Source: JADHMP01 sp016779985 (GTDB lineage Bacteria > Bacteroidota > Bacteroidia > Flavobacteriales > Flavobacteriaceae). Taken from it: a stretch of 42,026 nucleotides of DNA. The notes below the pieces were generated by a model, which did not search any database, was not told where the DNA came from, and saw nothing but the letters and a program-made list of their open reading frames with translations. The position numbers and the translations under genes are program-made. Below, piece by piece: positions 8,058 through 17,172 of the stretch. Each line of letters begins with the position of its first letter. Positions within the stretch are counted from its first letter, which is position 1. The stretch covers positions 1-42,026 of the forward strand of contig JADHMP010000014.1 in assembly GCA_016779985.1 (NCBI GenBank), in the 5' to 3' direction.

Positions 8058-9278
8058 TTACAATCTTGTATTGACAATATTGTTGAAAATTGACCCAAAA
8101 GTATAGCTCAATCCTAGTGAAATATTGTTTTGAAAATTAGTTGCAATTTGGCGTTGTCTTAGCAGCAAATCCTCAATGGAAACTTCTCCTTTTGGTAAAT
8201 TGATTTGGTCACGAATGAGTTGAAATCTGCCAGAAACTCTTAGGGAAAGTCCTTGAATGATTCTTAAATTAAGATAATTATTGAACGTCAATCTGTTTTG
8301 GTTTTGACCATTTAAAAATTGAGAGGCTGCTAAATAAGAATAAATTCCACCCCAATTTTTTCGATATCTTAAATTTAATGTTAGAGATTGAACAAATAGT
8401 TTTTCATTTAAATATCCATACATGGTTTCTTCTATATAATTATAATAGCTGTAGCCTAGTTTATAGGCAAAGGTAATTTCACGATTTAATACTTCACGAT
8501 ATGGATAAATATTATACTCTAATGCAGGTGAAAAGTTTAAAAAGGATTTAAAGTTTCTAAAGGTATCTTTTTGAAAACTACCGAATATCCCTGTAGAAAA
8601 ATGATCAGAAATACTTCTAACAAGACTTCCAGAAAAATAGGTTCGATTTCTAACACTATTATAACTTTCTTCCTCGCCCAAAAATGTCTTCACATTATTT
8701 TGAATCCCAAAATCAGATCTTACACGCCATAGATCAGTAACTCGATCAATCTCAAAATCTAATCGATATTCTTTTTCATTGATGCTTTTTTCGTCTTCAA
8801 AATCAAATGAACCTGAAATTTCAAACACCCAGTTACTCCATTTGTCAAAAGAGGGAGTGGAGGAGTTCTTTTCTGGCACGTTATAGTTAACCTCAAAATT
8901 TTCCTGATACGCAGTATTTTGGAGCATATAGGCGAGACCCAACGCATAGGTCTTTAAGAGTTTTTCTCGTCGTTCATTTGCTGTCAGGCTGGGGTCAAGA
9001 AAAACGGTAAGCCTATTCTCACGATTATTTAATTTTTCCTTCCCATAAAAATTAAAAGTATATTCTCTACCCCCGCTTCCACTAGTTATATCAAAAACAA
9101 ACACCTCAAGATCTGAAAGATTTTGGTCTCTCACATAATCTATAAATAAGGTGTTTTGTTGAATGTAGCGTGCATCACAATTACACTTCAAAAAAGTTTT
9201 AATCTTATCTTCCTGCGAGAAGATGGATACTGAAAATAAAAAACAAAAAATAGAGGTTGTTATTTTGTAATTTTTCAT
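8058..9278 (-). CDS. Outer-membrane beta-barrel protein, uncharacterised
   Basis: 406 residues from the ATG at 9278; an upstream in-frame start at 9287 would add three residues before the signal peptide. A Sec signal (MKNYKITTSIFCFLFSVSIF, then SQ) precedes a mature N-terminal part with CNCDARYIQQ and SGGREYTFNFYG. The second half alternates aromatic and polar residues in many short strands (SGSFDFEDE, YRLDFEIDRV, RTYFSGSLVRS, FSTGIFGSF, TFAYKLGYSYYNY) and has a barrel-like end, SLGLSYTFGSIFNNIVNTRL. This looks like an outer-membrane barrel of a Bacteroidetes family without an assigned role. It ends 32 bp from the convergent large repeat protein. Confidence 0.7.
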   Translation of the reverse strand: MKNYKITTSIFCFLFSVSIFSQEDKIKTFLKCNCDARYIQQNTLFIDYVRDQNLSDLEVFVFDITSGSGGREYTFNFYGKEKLNNRENRLTVFLDPSLTANERREKLLKTYALGLAYMLQNTAYQENFEVNYNVPEKNSSTPSFDKWSNWVFEISGSFDFEDEKSINEKEYRLDFEIDRVTDLWRVRSDFGIQNNVKTFLGEEESYNSVRNRTYFSGSLVRSISDHFSTGIFGSFQKDTFRNFKSFLNFSPALEYNIYPYREVLNREITFAYKLGYSYYNYIEETMYGYLNEKLFVQSLTLNLRYRKNWGGIYSYLAASQFLNGQNQNRLTFNNYLNLRIIQGLSLRVSGRFQLIRDQINLPKGEVSIEDLLLRQRQIATNFQNNISLGLSYTFGSIFNNIVNTRL

Positions 9279-9367
9279 AAAACACACAAATAAAATTTAA
9301 AATGAGATATTAAACAAGCTTCATTAAATATTCTTAGCTTAAAATATTATTAGCTAGAATCAAAAAA

Positions 9368-11323
9368 TTATAAATCCCATTTTGTTTTTAGGTTTTCAAA
9401 ACTCTTTATACTTAGAGGATTTTTCATTGCTCCTTTTTGCAGAATTTCTTTTACAGATTGTCCACAAAAGAGTCTTTTAATAGGAACTTCCATTTTTTTT
9501 CCACTCAATGTGTAGGGGATGTCCTCTACTTTAAAAATGTGATCAGGCAAATGACGAGGTGAACATTGGTTTTTGATGTGAGCTTTGAGGGTATTTATTG
9601 TTTGCTTGTCAAGAGCTATTGAAGTAGTCAATTGTAAAAATAAAACCAACTTGCTCCCTCCGTCTTTATCTGGCAGATCAATAACTAAACTGTCTTCTAT
9701 AAAAGAAAGTTGTTCTAGAGCTTCATAAATTTCTGCGGTACCAATTCGAATTCCATTACGATTGAGTGTTGCATCAGATCTACCGTGAATCACAAAGCCA
9801 CCATTAGAAGTTTGTGTCACCCAATCACCGTGACACCAAATATTTTCAAAGCGATTAAAATAAGAGGCTTTATAATTCTGTTTTTTGATGTCTCCCCAAA
9901 AATAGATTGGCATTGAGGGTAGGGGCTTAGTAAGAACCAATTCGCCCATTTGCCCAACAATAGCCTTGCCGTTTTCGTCCCAAGAGGCAACAGCAGCACC
10001 TAAAAGAGCTCCTTGAATTTCACCTGCACAGACAGCAGAAAGTGAATTGGGTCCAACAAAAGCGGTGCAGACATCAGTCCCACCACTTAGTGATTGGATG
10101 TGAATTTGGGGTATTTGGGCTTGCAACCATTGAAATACTTCTGCTGTGAGAGGTGCCCCTGTGCTCCCTAAACTTTTTAAATGCGGCCACGACTGCTCTT
10201 TTAGAAAGGGAAGATTCTTTTTTTTACACAATGCATAAAATGGAGCCCCATTGCCAAAATGGTTAATTTTCTCTCGGTGTGCCATTTCCCACTGTGAAGT
10301 AAGATCAGGATAATGAGCTGCTCCATCATACAAGCAAAGGGTCGCTCCGCAGAGCAAGCTGCCAAGGGCGTAGTTCCACATCATCCAACCAGTGGTGGTA
10401 TTCCAAAAAAAACGGTCTCCTTCTTGTACATCTTGATGAAGCGCTAAGGCTTTGTATTGTTCTAATAAAATTCCTCCTGTACTATGCGTAATTGCTTTGG
10501 GCTTGCCTGTAGTTCCAGAAGAAAACAGAACCCAAATGGGATGAGAAAATGCCACCGTTTCAAAAGTAAGAGTAGGAGAATCGGTGGTTTGTAATTCCCA
10601 ATCTTCAAATTCATTTGAAAGCAACAGGGTGGCTTTTAGGCTAGGCAATTTTTTTTGAATAGCTTTAATTTTTGAATCCAACTCAAAAGGTTTACCGTTG
10701 TAGTGACTAACTCTATGAGCTACTAAAATTTTAGGATTCACCAGGCTAAAGCGGTCAGTCACACTAGCTATTCCGAATTCAGGAGCACAGCATATCCATA
10801 CTCCCCCCAAGCTGTTACAAGCTAAAAAAGCAGCAATGGCATCAGGATGATTATTTAAAAAACCAGCAACAACGTCTCCTTTTTTTAGATTCTCGCCTTG
10901 AAATATTTTTTGGAAAAATAAGACACGCCTACTGAGGGCTGCCCAAGAAATAGATACCCTTGTTCCGTTTTCGTTTTGATAAATTAGGGCTGGGCGTAGT
11001 GAGGTTGTTTTTTTAAATAAATGAGCGGCATAACTCAGTGTAGCTCCTGAAAACCATTGGACATCAGTAAAATGATTACCGCTACTGATAACAGAACGAT
11101 ATGGGGTATTGAAATCGACCTCAAAAAAAAGAGCTAAAAATGTCCAAAAACGGTCTAAGTGGTTGACAGACCATTGGTGTAAAGCATTATAATCAATAAA
11201 AGGATGTTGTTCAGCTTCTTCAAGTGCTTTTTTAAATTGCATCAAAACAGATTGATTTCGATACGCTCTCTGGGGCTTCCAAAGCAATTCACCAAACGAT
11301 TTTTTAGAGGACTGTTTTTTCAA
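9368..11323 (-). CDS. Acetoacetyl-CoA synthetase (acetoacetate-CoA ligase)
   Basis: 651 residues, the usual length for this branch of the ANL adenylating enzymes. It activates acetoacetate with ATP and CoA in the cytoplasm and so links ketone bodies to acetyl-CoA metabolism. The P-loop-like motif SSGTTGKPKA is at 268-277. It is followed by TTTGWMMWNYALGSLLCGA, which is characteristic of acetoacetyl-CoA and related short-chain synthetases. Further on are LGSTGAPL, SGGTDVCTAFVG, WCHGDWV, GRSDATLNRNGIRIG, and the C-terminal YTLSGKKMEVP that supplies the catalytic Lys. Its N-terminal WSVNHLDRFW also fits the family. It diverges from the DUF1080 gene across 42 bp. Use on another short-chain acid is possible. 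Confidence 0.88.
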   Translation of the reverse strand: MKKQSSKKSFGELLWKPQRAYRNQSVLMQFKKALEEAEQHPFIDYNALHQWSVNHLDRFWTFLALFFEVDFNTPYRSVISSGNHFTDVQWFSGATLSYAAHLFKKTTSLRPALIYQNENGTRVSISWAALSRRVLFFQKIFQGENLKKGDVVAGFLNNHPDAIAAFLACNSLGGVWICCAPEFGIASVTDRFSLVNPKILVAHRVSHYNGKPFELDSKIKAIQKKLPSLKATLLLSNEFEDWELQTTDSPTLTFETVAFSHPIWVLFSSGTTGKPKAITHSTGGILLEQYKALALHQDVQEGDRFFWNTTTGWMMWNYALGSLLCGATLCLYDGAAHYPDLTSQWEMAHREKINHFGNGAPFYALCKKKNLPFLKEQSWPHLKSLGSTGAPLTAEVFQWLQAQIPQIHIQSLSGGTDVCTAFVGPNSLSAVCAGEIQGALLGAAVASWDENGKAIVGQMGELVLTKPLPSMPIYFWGDIKKQNYKASYFNRFENIWCHGDWVTQTSNGGFVIHGRSDATLNRNGIRIGTAEIYEALEQLSFIEDSLVIDLPDKDGGSKLVLFLQLTTSIALDKQTINTLKAHIKNQCSPRHLPDHIFKVEDIPYTLSGKKMEVPIKRLFCGQSVKEILQKGAMKNPLSIKSFENLKTKWDL

Positions 11324-11365
11324 TTCATTTTTATATCTTGTTTAAAGATAAAAAGAACCACTTAG

Positions 11366-12280
11366 ATGCTATTTTATTGGGTAAATAAAACTTTTTTGTT
11401 GTGGTTGGCGATTGGGTTTTTTACATTAAATGAGGAAAATATAAACCCCGATCAAGAGGATTGGATTTCCCTTTTTAATGGGAAAAACTTGGACGGCTGG
11501 ACTATCAAAATTGCCAATAGACCCTTAGATGAAAACCACTTAAATACATTTCGTGTTGAGAATCAAACGCTGCGTATTGCCTATGATCAATACGAAAGTT
11601 TTGATGATAAGTATGGACATTTGTATTATAAACAGCCCTATTCGCATTACAAACTCCGTTTTGATTACCGCTTCCTAGGTGAGCAGACGCCTGGCGGAGA
11701 AGGATGGAATGTTCGTAATAGCGGTGTGATGTTTCATTCTCAATCGGCAGAAAGCAATACGTTTGAACAGCATTTTCCTGTTTCTATAGAAATACAATTG
11801 CTTGGTGGTTTGGGAAAAGGGAATAGAACCACAGCAAATATTTGTACCCCTGGAACTGCTGTTGTATTAAATGAAGAGGTGGACTTTAGACATTGTATAT
11901 CTTCAAATTCCAAAACGTATCATGGCGACCAATGGGTTAGGGTTGAAGCTATCGTTTTAGGCAGTGAATATATTGCTCATATTGTAGAACAAGACACCGT
12001 GATGGTATATAAAAAGCCTCAAATAGGAGGTGCTTTTATTAGTAAAAGTAGAAACGGAGAAGATTGGGAAAGTATGGGTGTGACCAATAAAGAAAAATGG
12101 ATTGCGCAAGAGGGTACTATTTTATCAGAGGGGTATATTGCCCTTCAAGCTGAAAGCCATCCGATTGACTTTAAAAATATAGAATTATTAAATTTATGCG
12201 GTTGCACCGACCCTAAAGCAACAAATTATAAATCCTACTACGTAAAGAATGACCCTAAAAAGTGTAAGTTTAATCAGTAA
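11366..12280 (+). CDS. DUF1080 protein, 3-keto-glycoside hydrolase-like
   Basis: 304 residues with a short hydrophobic N-terminus that probably serves as a signal. The DUF1080 fold is clear: WISLFNGKNLDGWTI at the start, then FRVENQTLRI, YSHYKLRFDYRF, a NSGVMFHSQS loop, FPVSIEIQLLGG, DQWVRVEAIV, and EGYIALQAESHPIDFKNIELL at the end. The tail has a Cys-bearing segment (CGCTDPKATNYKS) that I know from flavobacterial members. Characterised relatives hydrolyse 3-keto-glycosides after a GMC-type dehydrogenase has oxidised the sugar. That dehydrogenase and its small subunit follow immediately (3 and 2 bp gaps), so the three probably work together in the periplasm. The exact glycoside is unknown. 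Confidence 0.88.
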   Translation: MLFYWVNKTFLLWLAIGFFTLNEENINPDQEDWISLFNGKNLDGWTIKIANRPLDENHLNTFRVENQTLRIAYDQYESFDDKYGHLYYKQPYSHYKLRFDYRFLGEQTPGGEGWNVRNSGVMFHSQSAESNTFEQHFPVSIEIQLLGGLGKGNRTTANICTPGTAVVLNEEVDFRHCISSNSKTYHGDQWVRVEAIVLGSEYIAHIVEQDTVMVYKKPQIGGAFISKSRNGEDWESMGVTNKEKWIAQEGTILSEGYIALQAESHPIDFKNIELLNLCGCTDPKATNYKSYYVKNDPKKCKFNQ

Positions 12281-12283
12281 TAA

Positions 12284-12823
12284 ATGAAGCGAAGAACACA
12301 TTTACAGTATTTATGGGGAGGAACAGTTGCACTAACAACCAACCCTCTTGAGATATGGAGCAGCGTGCAAACCAATCAAAGTCCAACCAGTGATTGCTTT
12401 TCGCTTTTAGAAACTTTGGCGGACCTAATTATTGATCTCCCTGAGGCTAGTGCAGTAGAATTAAATGAGTGGACTAATTTTGTAGATTGTTATGCTACTG
12501 GTTATGTACCAAAAAAAGAAAAAAATGCTTTTTACGAGGGCTGTAAGGCATTTAAACAATTCAATGAAATACAGCACAAGGTCCCTTTTGAAAAACTTGA
12601 AAGAAAAACCCAGCACAACTTGTTGGAAAAATTATTTGAAGGGAAACTGGAATCTAAATTACCCTCTGGAGAAAAATGGATTAAACAATTTAGGAGTTAT
12701 CTGATGTTTGCTTTTTACACTTCTCAAAGAGGAGCATCCAATCAATTAGCTTATTTACCTATCCCAGGTAAATACATAGGAGAAATTTCCTTAAAACCCA
12801 ATCAAAAGGCCTGGACACTATAG
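12284..12823 (+). CDS. Gluconate 2-dehydrogenase subunit 3-like protein
   Basis: 179 residues. The N-terminus MKRRTHLQYLWGG has twin Arg followed by a hydrophobic stretch, a Tat-like export signal. The body (LLETLADLIIDLPEASAVELN, FVDCYATGYVPKKEKNAF, then a late RSYLMFAFYTSQRGA) matches the pattern of the small third subunit that accompanies GMC-type membrane or periplasmic sugar dehydrogenases. It starts 3 bp after DUF1080 and ends 2 bp before the GMC oxidoreductase, as expected for a coupled operon. Such subunits probably help the FAD subunit fold and be exported, which is family knowledge. No cytochrome subunit is visible here. Confidence 0.8.
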   Translation: MKRRTHLQYLWGGTVALTTNPLEIWSSVQTNQSPTSDCFSLLETLADLIIDLPEASAVELNEWTNFVDCYATGYVPKKEKNAFYEGCKAFKQFNEIQHKVPFEKLERKTQHNLLEKLFEGKLESKLPSGEKWIKQFRSYLMFAFYTSQRGASNQLAYLPIPGKYIGEISLKPNQKAWTL

Positions 12824-12825
12824 TT

Positions 12826-14511
12826 ATGAATTCTCAATTTGATGTAATTATTATCGGTTCGGGTATTTCTGGTGGATGGGCGGCCAAAGAATTTTGTGAA
12901 AAAGGATTTAAAACTCTTGTTATTGAACGGGGGCGACAAGTGAAACATTTGGAAGACTATCCAACAGCTATGAAGCACCCATGGGAATTTGAGATGGGAG
13001 GAAAAACACCAGATCGTATCAAAGAAGAAAACCCAGTGGTTTCACGCTGCTATGCATTCAATGAAACCACAGCCCATTTTTTTGCTAAAGACAAAGAACA
13101 CCCCTATCAACAATCCAAACCTTTTGATTGGATTCGAGCCTATCAAGTAGGAGGGAAATCTTTACTTTGGGCACGACAAGTCCAGCGATGGAGTAATACT
13201 GAATTCACTAGTCCAAAGCGTGATGAGTATGCATCAGATTGGCCAATACGATATAAAAATATTGCACCATGGTATAGTCATGTTGAAAAATTTATTGGAG
13301 TTAGTGGCAATTTAGATGGCCTTGAAGAGGTTCCTGATGGTGAATTTTTAAAGCCTTGGGAAATGAATGCGATGGAAAAGCATTTGCAAAAAAAAATACA
13401 AACACATTTTCCTGAACGAACACCTGTTATTGGACGTTGTGCACACCTGACAGAAATGAAAGACACTTTTACAGCTCAGGGAAGAAACCAATGCCAAGCT
13501 CGAACCTTATGTGAAAGAGGTTGTCCTTTTGGAGCCTATTTTAGCTCTAACGCATCTACGCTCCCGTGGGCTGAAAAAACAGGCAACCTTACTTTGCTGA
13601 CCGATACCCTCGTCGAGTCGCTAGACTATGATACCAAATCAAAAAAGGTTAAAGGTGTCAACACAGTGAACAGATTTACAAAACAAAGACAACAATTTTC
13701 TGCACGCTGTGTTTTTGTTAATGCCGCTACGATAAATACTAATGTTATTTTGATGAACTCAGTTTCAGAACGGTTTCCAAACGGTTTAGGCAACGACAAT
13801 GGAAGATTAGGAAAATATTTAGCCTTTCACAATTATAGAGGAAACATAACAGCAAAGTTCAAGGGGTTACAAAATTCCTATTATTTTGGTAGAAGGCCTA
13901 CCGCTATTATGATGCCAAGTTATAGAAATGTAAAAAAGCAAGATATGCCTTTCAAAGGTGGATATATGGTTTTTTATAGCGCTGTGCGCGAAGGATGGAC
14001 AAAGCAGGTGGAGGGAGCTCAATTTGGAAAAGAATACAGAAAAAAAATAGAAAAACCTGGGCAGTGGTCTGTCTATATGATGATGCAGGGTGAAACGGTT
14101 CCTATTGCCCAAAATCAAGTTCGGTTAAGTAAACAAAAAGATCAATATGGGATACCCCAAGCTGACTTAGATGTTAGTTATACTGAAAATGACGAGCTAA
14201 TGCTCTCCGATTTTCTTTCAGAAGGCAAAGCAATGTTGGAGAAAGGTGGATGTGAACAAATAAATGCATATGATACTAAACAAGCCCCAGGTTTGGACAT
14301 TCATGAAATGGGAGGTGTTGCTATGGGAGAAGACCCCAATAGTTCACTGTTAAATGCCTTCAATCAAATGCATCTTTGCGCCAATGTTTTTGTAACAGAT
14401 GGTGCTTGTATGACTTCTACTGGTACCAAAAACCCATCCCTCACTTTCATGGCATTAACCGCTAGGGCAGCCCATTATGCGATGGAACAACTCAAAGAAA
14501 ATAAAATATGA
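12826..14511 (+). CDS. GMC-family FAD sugar dehydrogenase (glycoside 3-dehydrogenase-like)
   Basis: 561 residues. The FAD-binding GxGxxG is at 11-16 (IIIGSGISGGW), and a second flavin-contact stretch is DWIRAYQVGGKSLLWARQVQRWS. A Cys-rich insertion (CQARTLCERGCPFG) is typical of the gluconate/glycoside dehydrogenase branch. The catalytic pair is His493 (DIHEMGG) and Asn536 (GTKNPSLT), 43 residues apart as usual. No signal peptide is seen, consistent with piggy-back export on the subunit-3 partner just upstream. Next to DUF1080 it most likely oxidises a sugar at C3 to give a 3-keto-glycoside. Its end overlaps the next sulfatase by 4 bp (ATGA), so they are translationally coupled. Substrate and electron acceptor are unknown. 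Confidence 0.88.
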   Translation: MNSQFDVIIIGSGISGGWAAKEFCEKGFKTLVIERGRQVKHLEDYPTAMKHPWEFEMGGKTPDRIKEENPVVSRCYAFNETTAHFFAKDKEHPYQQSKPFDWIRAYQVGGKSLLWARQVQRWSNTEFTSPKRDEYASDWPIRYKNIAPWYSHVEKFIGVSGNLDGLEEVPDGEFLKPWEMNAMEKHLQKKIQTHFPERTPVIGRCAHLTEMKDTFTAQGRNQCQARTLCERGCPFGAYFSSNASTLPWAEKTGNLTLLTDTLVESLDYDTKSKKVKGVNTVNRFTKQRQQFSARCVFVNAATINTNVILMNSVSERFPNGLGNDNGRLGKYLAFHNYRGNITAKFKGLQNSYYFGRRPTAIMMPSYRNVKKQDMPFKGGYMVFYSAVREGWTKQVEGAQFGKEYRKKIEKPGQWSVYMMMQGETVPIAQNQVRLSKQKDQYGIPQADLDVSYTENDELMLSDFLSEGKAMLEKGGCEQINAYDTKQAPGLDIHEMGGVAMGEDPNSSLLNAFNQMHLCANVFVTDGACMTSTGTKNPSLTFMALTARAAHYAMEQLKENKI

Positions 14512-16274
14512 CATTTACTATCACAAGGGCATTAAAGCAAATAGTAATCTTGCTATTATTATCGCTTAGTGTTTGGAGTTGCCAACAAACGCCAATGCAA
14601 CCCAACATAATAATCATTATGGCAGATGATCAAGGCTGGGGCGATTTAAGTTATCATGGAAATAAAGATATTTCAACGCCCAATTTAGATGCTCTTGCAC
14701 TTGGTGGAGCTTCTTTTGAAAATTTTTATGTGAGTCCTGTTTGCTCTCCCACACGTGCAGCTCTTTTAACCGGTCGATATCATTTTAGGTCTGGGGTATA
14801 TGGCACTTCTGCTGGAGGAGAACGACTAAATTTAGGCGAACAAACAATTGCAGAAGTGTTTAAACAAAATGGTTATAAAACAGCACTTTATGGGAAGTGG
14901 CACAGTGGTATGCAATATCCTTATCATCCTATGGCAAGAGGATTTGATGATTTTTATGGCTTTTGCTCAGGGCATTGGGGAAACTATTTTACTCCAGAAT
15001 TAGAAGCCAACGGAAAGATTGTAAAAGGCAAGGGATATCTGACTGATGATTTGACCCAACATGCCCTTGATTTTATTAAAACAAACAAAAAGGAGCCCTT
15101 TTTTTTGTATCTGTCTTTAAATATTCCTCATAGCCCAATGCAGGTTCCAGACACATATTGGGAAAAATTTAAAGATAAACCATTGGTCAATAATGCAGAA
15201 GTGTCCAACCCTTTACATACTCGGGCTGCACTTGCTATGGTTGCTAATATAGACGACAATGTGGGGCGTATTACCACTCAATTAGACCTATTAGCACTCA
15301 CAAAAAACACTATTGTCATTTATCTTTCTGACAATGGGCCAAATGGGAGAAGATGGAATGGAGGTATGAAAGGTATTAAAGGGAGTACTGATGAGGGAGG
15401 CACTAGATCACCACTTTTTATTCAATGGAGAAATACAATAGCCCCAAAAATAGTGCAACAACTAGCTGGTGGAGTTGACCTGCTGCCAACTCTAACAAGT
15501 TTGTCAGGCATATCACATCAATCGCCTAAACCCCTTGACGGAATTGATCTTTCTCCATGGCTTTTAAAGGAAAATACTTCAAACCGAGAGCGTATGCTAG
15601 TGTCTTATTGGAGAAATAATATGAGCATTCGAAACCAACGATACCGACTAGACACCAACAATGAATTATACGATATTCAAGAAGATAGAGGTCAAAGCAA
15701 ACCACTTGATAAAGAGAATGTTCAGTTAGTTTACGAAGAGCTTCTTTCAGAAAAGCAAAAATATGAGACGTTCAATTTTCCGATGAAATCGAAGGATAAG
15801 CGTCCTTTTCCCATTGGGCACCCAGATTTTAGATGGACAGAACTACCGGCTAGAGATGCAACTTTAGAAGGAGGCTTAAAGAGGAGTAATAGATACCCCA
15901 ATTGCACCTTTGTTACTTCATGGACTTCAACACAAGATAAAGTTCTATGGCCAGTGTCAGTAGTATCGTCTGGAATATTTAAAGTTTATTTATACTACAC
16001 AACAGCTGAAGAAAATGTTGGAACTTCTGGCACGTTAACTTTTCAGGATTCAATATTAAAATGGTCCATCTCAGAAGCGCATGACCCCCCTTTAGCGGGG
16101 GCTTCTCGTGACCGCTCATTGAGAATGGAGTCCTATACGAAAGATTTTAAACGGCTTTCTTTAGGGACAATCACCCTTGCAAAAGGAAATGGTAATTTAA
16201 GTATCCAAGCAGACAACATACCTGGAAACTCAGTAATGGATTTACGTCGAATTCATTTACAAAGAATCAATTGA
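14508..16274 (+). CDS. Sulfatase (FGly type) with C-terminal accessory domain, lipoprotein
   Basis: 588 residues. A signal peptide ends in VWSC (Cys25). The sulfatase domain opens with metal ligands IIIIMADDQGWGD (Asp40, Asp41) and carries CSPTR at 79-83, where Cys79 would be oxidised to formylglycine. GKWHSG and SDNGPN follow. It acts on a sulfate ester of a carbohydrate, probably in the periplasm. After about residue 455 there is an additional roughly 130-residue beta-rich domain (TLEGGLKRSNRYPN, FKVYLYYTTAEENVG, MDLRRIHLQR) that is not part of the usual catalytic end and may bind carbohydrate. It overlaps the GMC gene by 4 bp. The sulfatase subfamily and regioselectivity cannot be assigned by eye. 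Confidence 0.92.
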   Translation: MTFTITRALKQIVILLLLSLSVWSCQQTPMQPNIIIIMADDQGWGDLSYHGNKDISTPNLDALALGGASFENFYVSPVCSPTRAALLTGRYHFRSGVYGTSAGGERLNLGEQTIAEVFKQNGYKTALYGKWHSGMQYPYHPMARGFDDFYGFCSGHWGNYFTPELEANGKIVKGKGYLTDDLTQHALDFIKTNKKEPFFLYLSLNIPHSPMQVPDTYWEKFKDKPLVNNAEVSNPLHTRAALAMVANIDDNVGRITTQLDLLALTKNTIVIYLSDNGPNGRRWNGGMKGIKGSTDEGGTRSPLFIQWRNTIAPKIVQQLAGGVDLLPTLTSLSGISHQSPKPLDGIDLSPWLLKENTSNRERMLVSYWRNNMSIRNQRYRLDTNNELYDIQEDRGQSKPLDKENVQLVYEELLSEKQKYETFNFPMKSKDKRPFPIGHPDFRWTELPARDATLEGGLKRSNRYPNCTFVTSWTSTQDKVLWPVSVVSSGIFKVYLYYTTAEENVGTSGTLTFQDSILKWSISEAHDPPLAGASRDRSLRMESYTKDFKRLSLGTITLAKGNGNLSIQADNIPGNSVMDLRRIHLQRIN

Positions 16275-16279
16275 AAATA

Positions 16280-17107
16280 ATGAACAGAAAATTTTGTTAC
16301 CTCTTTTTGATCGCTCTGATCCTTCATGGGTGCAAAGAGCCAATGTTAGTGATGAGCTATAACATTAGATATAACAATCCAGATGACGGTGATAATCATT
16401 GGGATTATAGAAAAGAAACTATTGCAAATTTTATTTTAGAAGAACAACCCGATGTCCTTGGAATGCAAGAAGTCACTCATGCACAATTGTTAGACCTCAT
16501 TGAAGAGTGGTCAGAATATGACTATCTGGGAGTGGGCCGTGAAGATGGAATGACTAAAGGAGAGTACGCTCCTGTTTTTTATAAAACAGAGAAATACAAA
16601 GTGCTAGACTTTAATACCTTTTGGTTGTCAGAAACACCTGATACCATATCTGTAGGTTGGGATGCCGCTTTGGAACGGATATGTTCTTATGCTCACTTAG
16701 AAGCAAACAAAAACGGAAAACGTTTTTGGATTTTCAATACCCATTTTGATCATAGGGGAGAAAAAGCAAGAGCCGCCGCCGCCAAACTTTTAATCAATAG
16801 AATTGAACAGCTTAATTTTTCTAATGACCCGGTTTTGCTGACGGGGGACTTTAATTTAGAACCCAACAGTTTACCTATAAAAGAGATTACTTCGCATTTT
16901 AAAGATGTCTATGACTCTTCCAATGATGAGCAAGCACAACAAGCTACCTATAACGGATTTGATGAAACAAGTTTTGGAAATAGACGAATTGATTATATTT
17001 TCTATGATCAGTTTAGCGTGGAAGAAGCTAGTCATGTAGCACTAAAAACAAAATGGGGCGGATGGGCCTCAGATCACCACCCAGTCAAAGCAATATTCAA
17101 TCATTAA
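16280..17107 (+). CDS. Endonuclease/exonuclease/phosphatase-family lipoprotein
   Basis: 275 residues from ATG 16280. A TTG at 16271 inside the previous gene's stop is possible but would put extra residues before a normal lipoprotein signal (LILHGC, Cys18). The EEP fold is complete: SYNIRYNN (Asn28), LGMQEV (Glu64), NTHFDHRGEKAR, LTGDFNLEPNS and the final SDHHPVKAIF, which holds the Asp-His pair. Secreted Bacteroidetes members in glycan clusters are predicted phosphoesterases rather than nucleases. The substrate is not known. It follows the sulfatase by 5 bp and is probably co-transcribed. Confidence 0.85.
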   Translation: MNRKFCYLFLIALILHGCKEPMLVMSYNIRYNNPDDGDNHWDYRKETIANFILEEQPDVLGMQEVTHAQLLDLIEEWSEYDYLGVGREDGMTKGEYAPVFYKTEKYKVLDFNTFWLSETPDTISVGWDAALERICSYAHLEANKNGKRFWIFNTHFDHRGEKARAAAAKLLINRIEQLNFSNDPVLLTGDFNLEPNSLPIKEITSHFKDVYDSSNDEQAQQATYNGFDETSFGNRRIDYIFYDQFSVEEASHVALKTKWGGWASDHHPVKAIFNH

Positions 17108-17130
17108 AGAAGATATAAAATGGCTTAAAT

Positions 17131-17144
17131 TTTAGTATATTGCT
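17131..17144 (+). promoter_or_regulatory. Promoter-like element upstream of the DUF2911 gene
   Basis: TTTAGTATATTGCT lies 29 bp before the ATG. Its TAnnTTG core is one T short of the flavobacterial -7 consensus TAnnTTTG. The same TTTAGTAT(A/C)TTG string recurs at the same relative place before the GH29 gene at 19135. No clear -33 TTG at the usual spacing was found, so this is only suggestive. Confidence 0.3.
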
Positions 17145-17172
17145 CAAATAACCCCCTTAAAATTATCTTATC

